Source: JAAUTT01 sp963846585 (GTDB lineage Bacteria > Bacteroidota > Bacteroidia > Bacteroidales > JAAUTT01). Taken from it: 64,000 bases of DNA. The stretch is from positions 372,001 through 436,000 of the forward strand of contig CAWJWO010000002.1 of the NCBI GenBank assembly GCA_963846585.1. The letters run 5' to 3'. Below are positions 9,108-18,581 of the stretch, one piece after another; position 1 is the first letter of the stretch; every line of letters starts with the position of its first letter. The notes beneath the pieces were generated by a model. It was given only the letters and a program-made list of their open reading frames with translations. It searched no databases and was not told the origin of the DNA. The translations under genes were made by a program, and so were the position numbers.

Positions 9108-9656
9108 TTAATTATTCGTATAACTCAAATGTACCTGTAGAAACAATGATAATAAATCAGACGCATTATTACCCTGAGCTTTAATTGTTCCTTCAAATTT
9201 GTCAGTGTTAAGGCCTTTTATATTTAAAGCTACATCCAGTACTTTGTTAAATTTTACTGTGGCTTCATCCAATGTTAGATCCTTGCTTTTAACATTCTTC
9301 TTTAATAATTTTTCAATTTTTATCACCGAGCTGTAAATTAAAGGTTTTTTAAACATAGTCCTGGTGGCAGGATTTCCAGGAGCAATAGCTTCGGTATAAG
9401 TATAGGCTTCATCAAATAAATACATCTTTTTTGCAATTTCGTTGCCTAAAAAATGTTTTCCTGCCATATCATCAGATACCTTTGTAATTTCGTCAGGTAC
9501 ATAATTATACACCTCAAATTCATAACTGATTATATTTTTGCTGGATTTTGGCATACTCTTATCATAAGATGAACTCCCTACTGTTGCAAAATCCTGTGCA
9601 AACAACTGTGCCTTAATCAGGATTAAAGGAACTATTATCAGGATTAATGTTTTCAT
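9108..9656 (-). CDS. exported protein of unknown function
   Basis: I do not recognise this 182-residue protein. It has a clear signal peptide (MKTLILIIVPLILIKAQLFA, cleavage near AQLFA-QD), so it is periplasmic or outer-membrane associated. The rest is lysine-rich, alternating and without cysteines, and ends with a segment (LLSLFLQVHLSYTNN) that could be a beta strand. It precedes nothing on its own strand closely: the SusD stop is 316 bp upstream with a terminator between, so it is probably transcribed alone. Confidence 0.6.
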   Translation of the reverse strand: MKTLILIIVPLILIKAQLFAQDFATVGSSSYDKSMPKSSKNIISYEFEVYNYVPDEITKVSDDMAGKHFLGNEIAKKMYLFDEAYTYTEAIAPGNPATRTMFKKPLIYSSVIKIEKLLKKNVKSKDLTLDEATVKFNKVLDVALNIKGLNTDKFEGTIKAQGNNASDLLSLFLQVHLSYTNN

Positions 9657-9740
9657 AATAATATCATTTAGTTTATTTCAGGCTTTTGATATTAGGTTTT
9701 TGATTTAGCTTTTTTGTTGTCAGTAGTAAAGGTTAAAGAA

Positions 9741-9784
9741 TTAATTTACAACCTTTATAACATTTACAACCTTTAAAACTTTTA
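9741..9784. repeat. period-9 array (ACAACCTTT family)
   Basis: About four imperfect 9-mers (ACAACCTTT, ATAACATTT, AAAACTTTT variants) lie in the 315-bp gap 9657-9971. The rest of the gap is AT-rich, with the SusCD terminator at its right end and no gene. Confidence 0.75.
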
Positions 9785-9921
9785 TCTATTACAAAGATCG
9801 GATATAATAACCAGATCACTGTTAAGCCAAAATTAAATTTAATAGAGAAATTTACTTTTTAATGTTTTTAAATTTTTATCGTTCATGCCCATTACCATAA
9901 ATCTTATCATCCTAATCAAAA

Positions 9922-9948
9922 AAAGCTGCCCTTTATTTGGGCAGCTTT
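9922..9948 (-). terminator. intrinsic terminator of the SusC/SusD operon
   Basis: A 10-bp perfect stem, AAAGCTGCCC with GGGCAGCTTT, around a 7-nt loop. Read on the minus strand it is followed by a run of T. It lies 24 bp past the SusD stop codon. Confidence 0.88.
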
Positions 9949-9971
9949 AGATATCTTTCTGATTATTTAAT

Positions 9972-11726
9972 TTATAAATTCGGATTATTTATCCATAGTT
10001 TATAAGATGTAGCATCGCTACTAAAATTCTGATTTGATAAAGCTTTTTGCAAATTTGCAGTATTATAAACCTGTTCACTAACAGGGTACTCCCATCGATA
10101 AGGCACCTTTCCACTTGGATTAATAGCAGCTGAACCATTAGATATAAAGGTACTTGGAAATGTTGTTCTTCTCCAGTTATAATAGGCTTCCCACCCCGAA
10201 TTAAAAAAAAATGCTATAAATTTTTGGTTTAATATAAGGCCAATTTGTCCGCTGGCATTTGCACTTGTAAAAGAGTTGTCAATATTAGTCATAAAATTTG
10301 TTAAATGGTAAGTTACTGTTGAGTCGTTAACTCCGTTGTGCAAATCTATGGTACCACCCGTTACATTGCCAATTTTCTGTGTTGCTCCATCTATAATCCC
10401 ATAATAACTCATCGATGCTGAAATACCATTATCAAACCAGCTTTTGGCAGTTCCACCTGAGGTGGTCCAGCCCCGTTCTATACCTTCTGCAATATTGAAA
10501 CACATTTCAGGATATCCTATAATTATCGAACCTTTAGCTTCGTCTCCTGTAAGAGGTCCGGTGCTGCTTCCGTAATATCTCAAAAAGTTAACACTCGAAA
10601 AAACTGTCGGATTAGATACAAAATATTTTCCCAGGTATGCTATAGATGAATCAATGCTTGCTCCGACATAGGTCCTGAAATCATTTGCGCCGGCACCTTC
10701 TTTATTAAGTGAATCGAGCTCCACTCCTGAAGGTGAACAAAAAACATAGGCCCTGGGGTCCTGTGTTGAATCAAGTAAAGATGTAAGAGTCGAACATAAA
10801 TAGACATGCTCAACATTTGGAGTATTGGTACCAACAGTATTAGGATAAGGATTATATGCAGCGTTGTACGCAAATACCATATTATCACTTTCACCTCCTA
10901 ACAAAGGATATGTTTTTGGGTTGCTAACTATCGCATCAAATTGTCCCCTTATATTCAAATCACTTGCAGATCCAACACCATCTTTATTGCTTAAACTAAT
11001 CAATACTCTTAATTTATATGCATTAATCACTTTCTGCCATTGTTGCAACCCGGTAAGTCCGTTAAAACCAAAAATATCCCCTGAAAATGGTAAACCTGCA
11101 AGGTCTTCTGCCTGGCCCCCATCAGCAACTATTGTGTTGATAATTGTATTAGCTGTATCGAGCAGAGCAAGGCATGCTTTATAAACATTATGCTGACTAT
11201 CATATACCGGATTAGGATAAGTCAAAGGCTGACCTGCCTGGCTCATAGGTATATCTCCGACCCTTTGTGAAAACCATATAAATGAATAGGCCCTCAAAAA
11301 CTTGGCAACAGCAGCATAAGCATTATTTTTTGAATCAGTTAAGCCATATGCTAAATTCTCCATTTGGATGATATTCCTTAACATTTCATAGGGATGAAAA
11401 GAATTTGACCATGTATATGTATTTGATCCGCCATAATATAAGTCAGCGGAAACAAGCATTTGATTCCAGTGCCATATATTATATGGGGAACATGGTACTT
11501 CAGAATTATTGCCAAGCGCAACAAAATTACTTGAAAATAAACTAGTTTGATCAGCATCTACTGTTCCCGGACCATTTGCAAGTTCGTTCTCTATAGTGGT
11601 TAATAACATCGATGGCGGTATAGCAGCACTACCTGAAGGTAAATTCGGGTTTATTTCACTGTACTTCTGGCAACTCCCCAGAAGTATCAAAATTCCTAAA
11701 TATTCTAATACTTTTATTGCTTTCAT
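9972..11726 (-). CDS. SusD/RagB-type nutrient-binding outer-membrane lipoprotein
   Basis: A 584-residue surface lipoprotein that caps its SusC partner and binds the nutrient. A lipoprotein signal (LILLGSCQKYSEINPN, lipid Cys about residue 19) is followed by the SusD-like_2 pattern: an early MLLTTIENEL helix, the paired TPR-like helices (LRNIIQMENLAYGL, FLRAYSFIWFSQRVGDIP) and the C-terminal KFIAFFFNSGWEAYYNWRR typical of the family. It lies 42 bp after the SusC stop, the normal gene order on this strand. No glycoside hydrolase or sensor is adjacent, so the substrate may be peptide or another oligomer. Confidence 0.92.
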   Translation of the reverse strand: MKAIKVLEYLGILILLGSCQKYSEINPNLPSGSAAIPPSMLLTTIENELANGPGTVDADQTSLFSSNFVALGNNSEVPCSPYNIWHWNQMLVSADLYYGGSNTYTWSNSFHPYEMLRNIIQMENLAYGLTDSKNNAYAAVAKFLRAYSFIWFSQRVGDIPMSQAGQPLTYPNPVYDSQHNVYKACLALLDTANTIINTIVADGGQAEDLAGLPFSGDIFGFNGLTGLQQWQKVINAYKLRVLISLSNKDGVGSASDLNIRGQFDAIVSNPKTYPLLGGESDNMVFAYNAAYNPYPNTVGTNTPNVEHVYLCSTLTSLLDSTQDPRAYVFCSPSGVELDSLNKEGAGANDFRTYVGASIDSSIAYLGKYFVSNPTVFSSVNFLRYYGSSTGPLTGDEAKGSIIIGYPEMCFNIAEGIERGWTTSGGTAKSWFDNGISASMSYYGIIDGATQKIGNVTGGTIDLHNGVNDSTVTYHLTNFMTNIDNSFTSANASGQIGLILNQKFIAFFFNSGWEAYYNWRRTTFPSTFISNGSAAINPSGKVPYRWEYPVSEQVYNTANLQKALSNQNFSSDATSYKLWINNPNL

Positions 11727-11768
11727 AGTTTAATATTTTCTAAATTATTTATCAATTAAATTTGCCGG

Positions 11769-14700
11769 TTAAAAAACCAGGTTAATATTAAAACCAAACT
11801 GACGCGTAATAGGTGTTTGCATAGTAGCTGATTGACTTAAGCTTAAGTTTTCCGTATTATATCCATTACTTTGATCCAACTGATCTCTTTGTTGTAAAAG
11901 TCTCGAAAAATCAAACCCTGCAGGATACTGATCCAAGTCTGTATCCTGTCGTTTAGCAACAGTAAAGTATAATAAATTACGTCCTACCAGTGAAATTGAT
12001 GCTTTTTTAAATACCCTATTTTTAGCTAATATTTTATCAGGCACGTTATAGGTAAGAGTTATTTCTCTCAACATACCATATGTTTTGCTAACCATAGCTG
12101 CCTCCTGAATTTGTGTGCCACCTGTGTAATTTTGTGACACATAGCCTTTAAGGCCCACTTTTTTAGTATTTGGAGAAAATGTAAGATCCTTGAAATTATC
12201 AATATTGCCATATTTATCATATGTAGCTGTTCCATTGGAAATTACAACACCCGGACCTACGTATTCGCCTGGAGTACTTCCCTGTGAATTAACATCATTC
12301 CATTCTGCAGCTCTTGCAACTCCCATAGCCCCTGTATTAAGATCGGTAGCATTTCCTGAATTCATCATATCTCCATAAATTTCGTCGTAGATAACACCGC
12401 CTACCCTGCCATCAAACTGAAAACCAAGTGTAATACCCTTAAAGGATATTTTATTAATAATACTCCAGATATAATCAGGATTTGTATAACCCAAAAATTG
12501 TTCGTGATTAATATCCTGAATATTACGTTGCATTGGATTTCCTGTGCCATCATTTATTATATCACCCTGTGGATCACGGTAATATTTATACCCGTACATG
12601 GCATCCAAACGATCGCCAATATTATAATTATGACTATTAATGTTTAACTGCTTCTGATTGCTATAAATACTTTTCAGTGTTTCTTTATATGTTGAATAAT
12701 TAGCGGTAAGCACCCATGACCATCCGCTGAGGTTTGTAATCGGGTTTAATGTCAATTCTAATTCCACACCATTTTTATTGGTAGTAATGCCATTTATGTT
12801 AACAGCGCTAAATCCTGTCGATGGAGGTACCTGTTCAGGGAAAATCTGTGGTCCGTTTGTTGTATGGAAATAAGTAGCTCCCAGGCCAATTTTATTGTTC
12901 AGAAACCTTATGTCACCTCCAAATTCAACAGAAGAGACTGTATATGGTTTTAAAGATGAATTGGCAATTGTTGAATTATAATTAGCTGCAGGCAAATTAT
13001 TAAATACATGACTTATATTGTAACCATTCTGATTGTTATAGGTAGGCCCACCATATGAACTGTAATAACTTGAACCATAACCAAGAGGTGAAGGTTGTGC
13101 TAATGGTTCAAAAGACGGCCCGATTGTCGGACTGGTTAATCCACCTTTTACGTTAGCATAGGAAGCTCTTAACTTCAGATAAGAAATAATGCTAGCAGGC
13201 ATCTTTATATAATCAGTTAAAACTGAACTTGCAGAAACTGACGGGTAAAAATAACTACTGTATGCTGATACAAATACTGAAGAAATGTCATTCCTGCCCG
13301 TTGTACTTATTGTAAAATATTTTTTATATGCAAAGTCAACCGAATAATATAAGCTGTATACATTCATATTCGATTTGAAATTATATGCTACCAATGGGTT
13401 CAAAGTATTGGCAAAGTTATATACAGAAGGTACTACCATATTGTTTGTCGAAATCCAGCTTGAAGTGTAGGTAAATGAACGGATATTAGCTCCTGCCAAA
13501 GTACTCACGAAAATATCAGGTGTAACATTTTTATTATATGTCAATAGCACATCATTGTTGTTATCCCACATATTTCTATGGTCTTCACGATATTCACCTG
13601 TTTTCGCAACACTCTCTACGATGCCTGCTCCATTTGGATCATAGGTTATTGCTGAAGTAGGCAATATTTCCGATCTGAATAAACTGTAGGTACTGACTTG
13701 GGTTCTAATAGTAAGCTTTAATTCAGGTAACAAATCTAGCACTACTTTAGCATACCCGTAAACATCGGTTTTCTGATGAGCGTGCAACCATTGATAAGCC
13801 ATGAAATAAGGGTTGTTGGCACGGCCATATTCAACCCAGTATTGCTGGATTCCCGGAATACCTGCAGATGGAACGTTTGTTAGTTTTGGAGATTGCCAGT
13901 AATTCTTAAACTGGGTAACATCAAATTGTGCTCCACCGTATTCCTGTATCATATATGTATAACTGTTAGGACCATATATAGCATCAGGTACGTTAGGCGA
14001 ATACTGGTAATTAAAATTTACATTACCTTCAAACCTTATCCTTTTTGTAAAGTTATACCCTGCATAAAGGTTTCCGTTTGGACTGTTAAGCCAGGTATTG
14101 GGGTCAATCCCTTTCTGGTAAACATCAGTAAATGAAATTCTCATATCATATTTATCGCCACTTGCAGTTAAACATAAACTATTTGTAGTGTGAAAACCGG
14201 CTTCCATAAAATTAATAAAATTGTTCTTTCCTAACGGAAGAAAGGGGGTTTTCTGCCTTACTCCATTAATAACAGGGCTATTATATTGTGCCACACCTTC
14301 TCCGTCCAAAGCAGGACCCCAAACAGGTACTCTGCCGTATGTGGACTTTGTAAAATTATTATATGGGTCGGCGGTAAATGCATATTGGTAATTTGTACCA
14401 ATACCATATTCATTCTGTCGGACAGGTATTGCTATAAAACTTTTAGGGTCAATTATATCACTTGAATTAAATTCTACTGTTGAAGTTCCTTTAACCCCTG
14501 AACCTTTTTTTGTAGTGATTAATATTGCACCGTTTACACCCCTTGAACCATATAATGCACCGGCATTTGGCCCTTTAAGTACAGTGTATGATTCTATATC
14601 ATCAGCGCTTATATTCCAGGTATCAGAATTAATTGGAACACCATCAACTACATACAAAATATCTGTATTACCGCGTAATACTAGCTGTGGAGTTCCCAAA

Positions 14701-15209
14701 AATTCTGAAGATGCACCCACTGCAAGACCGGCAACTTTTCCCACTAAACCGTTGATTGTATTGGCATCACGTGCTTTTGTAAGATCGCTTCCAGATACCA
14801 CTTCAGATGCATATCCTATAGATTTGATATCTTTTTTGATACCCAGAGCGGTAATCACAACTTCATTAATTTTTGTAGCTTCTTCAACTAAAGTTACCTG
14901 TAGTTCTGATTGTGCGTTAACCGGAATTTCCTGTGAGACATAACCCACGTAGGTAATTGTCAATACATCAGTTGGGGCAGCTGAAATTGAAAAATTCCCG
15001 TTTGCATCGCTTAATATTCCGTTTGTTGTTCCTTTCACGGAAACGTTTGCACCGGGAAGTCCTTCACCGTTTTTTGATACTATTTTCCCTGTTATAACCC
15101 TTTGCTGGGCGCTAACATTATTTATCGTGAAGGTTAGCAGGAATAATAAAAAAAAGGCCAATAGATTCATAACCGGCCAAAATTGCTTTTGCATAATTTT
15201 AAGTCTCAT
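11769..15209 (-). CDS. SusC/RagA-type TonB-dependent outer-membrane transporter
   Basis: A 1146-residue TonB-dependent receptor. After a signal peptide (hydrophobic to about residue 34, VSAQQ) comes a carboxypeptidase-regulatory-like domain (VITGKIVSKNGEGLPGANVSVKGT), a TonB-box-like region, the plug domain with VLKGPNAGALYGSRGVNGAILITTKKG split over residues 210-240, and a 22-strand-type barrel ending in the aromatic FGFNINLVF. Together with the SusD gene it forms the gated import complex of the outer membrane. Length is normal. The start at 15209 precedes the signal peptide by six residues; the Met at residue 6 is an alternative. Confidence 0.95.
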   Translation of the reverse strand: MRLKIMQKQFWPVMNLLAFFLLFLLTFTINNVSAQQRVITGKIVSKNGEGLPGANVSVKGTTNGILSDANGNFSISAAPTDVLTITYVGYVSQEIPVNAQSELQVTLVEEATKINEVVITALGIKKDIKSIGYASEVVSGSDLTKARDANTINGLVGKVAGLAVGASSEFLGTPQLVLRGNTDILYVVDGVPINSDTWNISADDIESYTVLKGPNAGALYGSRGVNGAILITTKKGSGVKGTSTVEFNSSDIIDPKSFIAIPVRQNEYGIGTNYQYAFTADPYNNFTKSTYGRVPVWGPALDGEGVAQYNSPVINGVRQKTPFLPLGKNNFINFMEAGFHTTNSLCLTASGDKYDMRISFTDVYQKGIDPNTWLNSPNGNLYAGYNFTKRIRFEGNVNFNYQYSPNVPDAIYGPNSYTYMIQEYGGAQFDVTQFKNYWQSPKLTNVPSAGIPGIQQYWVEYGRANNPYFMAYQWLHAHQKTDVYGYAKVVLDLLPELKLTIRTQVSTYSLFRSEILPTSAITYDPNGAGIVESVAKTGEYREDHRNMWDNNNDVLLTYNKNVTPDIFVSTLAGANIRSFTYTSSWISTNNMVVPSVYNFANTLNPLVAYNFKSNMNVYSLYYSVDFAYKKYFTISTTGRNDISSVFVSAYSSYFYPSVSASSVLTDYIKMPASIISYLKLRASYANVKGGLTSPTIGPSFEPLAQPSPLGYGSSYYSSYGGPTYNNQNGYNISHVFNNLPAANYNSTIANSSLKPYTVSSVEFGGDIRFLNNKIGLGATYFHTTNGPQIFPEQVPPSTGFSAVNINGITTNKNGVELELTLNPITNLSGWSWVLTANYSTYKETLKSIYSNQKQLNINSHNYNIGDRLDAMYGYKYYRDPQGDIINDGTGNPMQRNIQDINHEQFLGYTNPDYIWSIINKISFKGITLGFQFDGRVGGVIYDEIYGDMMNSGNATDLNTGAMGVARAAEWNDVNSQGSTPGEYVGPGVVISNGTATYDKYGNIDNFKDLTFSPNTKKVGLKGYVSQNYTGGTQIQEAAMVSKTYGMLREITLTYNVPDKILAKNRVFKKASISLVGRNLLYFTVAKRQDTDLDQYPAGFDFSRLLQQRDQLDQSNGYNTENLSLSQSATMQTPITRQFGFNINLVF

Positions 15210-15214
15210 GTTTG

Positions 15215-15265
15215 TCGATTTTAAAGTAAATTTTAGTTAAGCTTATTTTAGGCAGGACAAACATA
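15215..15265 (-). promoter_or_regulatory. candidate SusC/SusD promoter in the 341-bp gap
   Basis: On the minus strand TATGTTTG (15258-15265) matches the Bacteroidota -7 consensus TAnnTTTG about 50 bp before the SusC start. No good -33 TTTG is at the right distance, so the call is tentative. The rest of the gap 15210-15550 is strongly AT-rich; 15510-15546 carries a CAACTGA/CAACTAA period-7 array next to the response-regulator stop. Confidence 0.35.
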
Positions 15266-15550
15266 TTGGAGATATTTTAATAAGGTGTTTTAATTTAATT
15301 AGTAATTTTTTAGAATTGTTACAATTTCATTAGTATCTAAAATGCTTATTAATAAATATTTATAAGTATTAATTTAATTTAACGTTATCTTAATAATTTA
15401 ACGTGTTCATTATAATTGAAATTGATTTTTAAATATTAAGATTAATTAAATATTGACTGAATTTAATTCTAACATATTTCTAATAAACATATAGAGGTAA
15501 TTGACTTAACTTGCAACTAACAACTGACAACTGACAACTAACAACTATTC

Positions 15551-16261
15551 TTATACCAGCTTAAACCTGTAACCAACTGATCTGATAGTTTCAATTAAAT
15601 CTCTGTAATTACCTAATTTTTTCCTTAACCCAACCACCTGAACATCAATAGCTCTTTCAGTAACTATACAATTATCGCCATTGATGGAATCAAGTATATC
15701 ATCTCTGGTAAAAACTTTTCCCGGTTTAGTTGCAAGTAATTTTAATAATTTAAATTCCGAATAAGTTAATTCAATATTTTTCCCGCTTATAAATGCTTCA
15801 TAATTATCTACGTCAATTTTTAAATCGCTTCGAATAATTAATTTATTGTCATATTTTTTAACTTCTATTAATTCATATGATTGTAAAGCATTACTATTTC
15901 TTTTAATAATTTTTTTAATTCTTACAATTAACTCTTTAATATTAAAAGGTTTAACCAAATAATCTTCCGCTCCGATCTCCAGAGCCGTTACAATGTCTAT
16001 TTCATCATTCTTGCAACTAATCATAATAACCGGGATTTCATGGGTAGAGGGATCGTTTTTTAACATTCTGCATAATTCAAGTCCATCAAAATCAGGCATT
16101 AACCAGTCGGAAATTACAATATCGACATGGTTTTTTTTTATATATTTAATTGCTTCCAAAGCATTATTAAACAATTTAACATTGTATTTTTCCCTGATTA
16201 AATTATAACTCAGGATTTCAAGAATATCTTGTTCATCGTCGATAACAACAATATCTTTCAT
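15551..16261 (-). CDS. OmpR/PhoB-family response regulator
   Basis: A 236-residue two-component regulator. Receiver domain residues 1-120 with the acidic pocket D8-D9, phosphoacceptor D52 (DIVISDWLMPDFDG) and the conserved Lys in LVKPF. The C-terminal winged helix (about 140-235) has the OmpR family markers ELTYSEFKLLKLLATKPGKVFTRDDIL and VGLRKKLG...IRSVGYRF. No histidine kinase is adjacent: the nearest (34640-37555) is 18 kb away and is a hybrid, so this is an orphan. It is divergent from the unknown gene at 16447, across 185 bp, and could regulate it. Confidence 0.93.
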   Translation of the reverse strand: MKDIVVIDDEQDILEILSYNLIREKYNVKLFNNALEAIKYIKKNHVDIVISDWLMPDFDGLELCRMLKNDPSTHEIPVIMISCKNDEIDIVTALEIGAEDYLVKPFNIKELIVRIKKIIKRNSNALQSYELIEVKKYDNKLIIRSDLKIDVDNYEAFISGKNIELTYSEFKLLKLLATKPGKVFTRDDILDSINGDNCIVTERAIDVQVVGLRKKLGNYRDLIETIRSVGYRFKLV

Positions 16262-16446
16262 TAGGTTAGTATTTATTTTATCTCATGGCAAGTTAAATTT
16301 TAACTCTTACGTAATTATTAAACTTATATTAATTTTTTAAGTATCAGACAAAATAATAAAAAACAACTTTTTTTAAATTTATATGTTAATTTAGTATTAA
16401 CTTTACATCAATTTAATGCAAATTTTTTATTAAAAAATCAAAATTT

Positions 16447-17286
16447 ATGGATTTCACTAAAATAAATACCCTGGAATTGGATACTAATGCTCAAATAATT
16501 AATGTACTATCCAATAATATAGACGTTGTTGGAAAAATATCCGGATTTCAAATTGCTGTGGATCGGCTAAATTCAAATCAAAAAAAATTAGTGGACTTAA
16601 ATGCCCAATTAATTAAGGATCCTGATAATATTGAAAAAACTAAAAATGAAAGCCGGAACAATTTGGTAAAAATTGTTTCTCCTGTTATAACTATACTGCA
16701 AATTTTTGCTTTTGATAAAAAAAGGAAAAATCTTCTAAAACAGTTGGAATCTCTTTCAAATGAGTTTCTTCAAAATTGTTCTGACATTGAACTTGTTAAT
16801 ATTTCAAAACAAATTTGGAAGACAGCAAATAAGTTTGGAGGTTATTCCCTTGCATATATTTTAAAAACAAAATCATCCCTGAATTCAGGCAAATTAAAAG
16901 CAGTACACCTGTTTGAGAAAGAATATGGATTAATTCCTGATATGATTAAAAATATTGAAGGTGCCAATATTAAATTTATTGAAACATTACTTATTTATAA
17001 GGAAGAATTGTCGAAAAAAGAGAAAATAATTAGAAAAATAAAAAAAATCAGTAATAAAAATTCAAAATTGTTAATAAATAAAATTGACCGCTTCGTCGTT
17101 CTTTGTGCTGATACAAATTCAGAATTTTACAGACTTTATTACAAAGCCAGGGAACATCAATTATTTGGAAATTCTCTGGAAAATGAAGTTGATACTGAGG
17201 AATCTATGTCAGATATGACTGTTGCCGATTCGCCAAAACAAAGTAAACATTCAACTTCAGGAAAATTAAAAACCGCAGAAATGTAA
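16447..17286 (+). CDS. conserved-looking protein of unknown function, helical
   Basis: I do not recognise this 279-residue protein. It has no signal peptide or membrane span. It is Asn-, Lys- and Ile-rich and strongly helical. The charged stretch KEELSKKEKIIRKIKKISNK (about residues 195-214) looks coiled-coil. An acidic, Ser/Thr-rich tail (EVDTEESMSDMTVADSPKQSK) looks disordered. It is divergent from an orphan response regulator and ends exactly where the convergent gene at 17287 ends, with no spacer. A cytoplasmic structural or signalling role is possible but unproven. Confidence 0.6.
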   Translation: MDFTKINTLELDTNAQIINVLSNNIDVVGKISGFQIAVDRLNSNQKKLVDLNAQLIKDPDNIEKTKNESRNNLVKIVSPVITILQIFAFDKKRKNLLKQLESLSNEFLQNCSDIELVNISKQIWKTANKFGGYSLAYILKTKSSLNSGKLKAVHLFEKEYGLIPDMIKNIEGANIKFIETLLIYKEELSKKEKIIRKIKKISNKNSKLLINKIDRFVVLCADTNSEFYRLYYKAREHQLFGNSLENEVDTEESMSDMTVADSPKQSKHSTSGKLKTAEM

Positions 17287-17526
17287 TTATTTCCCGTAAT
17301 AAAGAAATGTTCCGATTTTAGAATCCTCTATAATTTCACCTCCGATCTCACTTTTTACGGCCTCCAGAAATATTTTCGATTGAGAAATAATCAGGCGGTT
17401 GTTAAATGCTACTAAGGACCTGATATCTATATCAGGATTACTTTCCCTCAATACATGAATATTTTTTTTAACTACGGTGCCAATCTGATGGCACTGATAT
17501 AGTTCATCGTATATTACTTCTTCCAT
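17287..17526 (-). CDS. small protein of unknown function
   Basis: A 79-residue protein, cytoplasmic by composition, that I do not recognise. Predicted mixed alpha/beta with a segment LVAFNNRLIISQSKIFLEAVKSEIG in its middle. Its stop codon abuts the stop of the convergent 279-residue gene. Coding is supported by normal composition and an ATG with an AT-rich leader, but length is marginal. Confidence 0.5.
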   Translation of the reverse strand: MEEVIYDELYQCHQIGTVVKKNIHVLRESNPDIDIRSLVAFNNRLIISQSKIFLEAVKSEIGGEIIEDSKIGTFLYYGK

Positions 17527-17631
17527 AATATTTATTTTAATATTATATCAAATAAACTGGTAATATAATTGTTTTGTTCAATTAATTAATAAGGGTTTAT
17601 ATTAAGTTTTAGTTAATATTTTCTATATTTA

Positions 17632-17661
17632 TTTGCTATATTACATTAATTGCTAATTTTG
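17632..17661 (+). promoter_or_regulatory. Bacteroidota-type promoter for the sugar locus
   Basis: TTTG at 17632-17635 and TAATTTTG at 17654-17661, separated by 18 bp, match the -33 TTTG / -7 TAnnTTTG consensus. Transcription would start near 17668, about 20 bp before the TIM-barrel gene. Confidence 0.6.
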
Positions 17662-17687
17662 ATTGACAACTTAATAAACTACAGTAA

Positions 17688-18572
17688 ATGATAAGAAAAA
17701 TACTTTTTTCAGGAATCATTATAATCACATTCTGCTTTCAAATAAGTTTTGCTCAAAATGCCGGTAAAGATCCGGATAAACTAGCCTGGCGGTTAAGTGC
17801 CCAGGCATGGACATTTAACCGGTATACCTTTACAGAAGCCCTGGATAAAATAAAATCTGCAGGCATCAATTATGTTGAGATGTACTCCGATCAGGTAATT
17901 GGCGGAGGTTTGACGGGGAATACAAATTTTTTGATGAATAAAGAAACCAGGGGAAAATTACTTGCTTTGATTCAGTCAAAAGGAATAAAGCTTGTTAGTT
18001 ACGGAGTAGTAACCGCCAAAGATCAGGATGAATGGGTTAAATTATTTGAGTTTGCTAAAATAATGGGTATTGAAACAATTATTTCAGAACCAGATTCCAT
18101 TCAACTGAATTTTATTGAACCATTATGTGAAAAATTTCAAATAAAGGTTGCACTCCATAACCACCCTGATCCGGCTGTTTATGGACATACATCAATGTAT
18201 TGGAACCCGGACTTTACCATGAATCAAATTTCAAAAAGAAATAAGTATATTGGAGTATGTGCTGATTTGGGACATTGGACCCGGTCGGGCCTCAATCCCC
18301 TTGAATCGTTAAAAAAATATGAAGGTCATGTGTTTGATGTGCATGCTAAAGATATTGTTCCCGGTAAAGATGGTTTTTGCGGTTTTCACGATGTCCCATG
18401 GGGAACCGGAATCAGCAATTTTTCAGGTCTTATGCATGAGCTTAAACGACAGAATTACAATGGTTTCATAACCTTAGAGTATGAATATCACTGGGAAAGT
18501 TCATTACCGGAAGTAAAAGAATCTGTTGATTATTTCAACCACCTTATCAATTGTATGAACAAAGAAAATTAA
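17688..18572 (+). CDS. exported sugar phosphate isomerase/epimerase-like TIM barrel
   Basis: A 294-residue protein of the xylose-isomerase-like TIM-barrel family with a signal peptide (to about residue 22, ISFAQ), so it acts in the periplasm. Family markers: SAGINYVEMYSD near the start, VALHNHPDP with the metal-site His, VCADLGHWTRSG (Asp and His metal ligands), FDVHAKDI, and the terminal ITLEYEYHWE with its Glu. These are typical of divalent-metal isomerases/epimerases of keto sugars. It starts a probable operon with the MFS gene 9 bp downstream. Confidence 0.85.
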   Translation: MIRKILFSGIIIITFCFQISFAQNAGKDPDKLAWRLSAQAWTFNRYTFTEALDKIKSAGINYVEMYSDQVIGGGLTGNTNFLMNKETRGKLLALIQSKGIKLVSYGVVTAKDQDEWVKLFEFAKIMGIETIISEPDSIQLNFIEPLCEKFQIKVALHNHPDPAVYGHTSMYWNPDFTMNQISKRNKYIGVCADLGHWTRSGLNPLESLKKYEGHVFDVHAKDIVPGKDGFCGFHDVPWGTGISNFSGLMHELKRQNYNGFITLEYEYHWESSLPEVKESVDYFNHLINCMNKEN

Positions 18573-18581
18573 TATTTATTT

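Noticed and set aside
9972..15209. A complete polysaccharide utilisation locus
   Set aside because: SusC and SusD are clear, but no glycoside hydrolase, SusE/F or dedicated sensor is adjacent, so a glycan substrate cannot be claimed.
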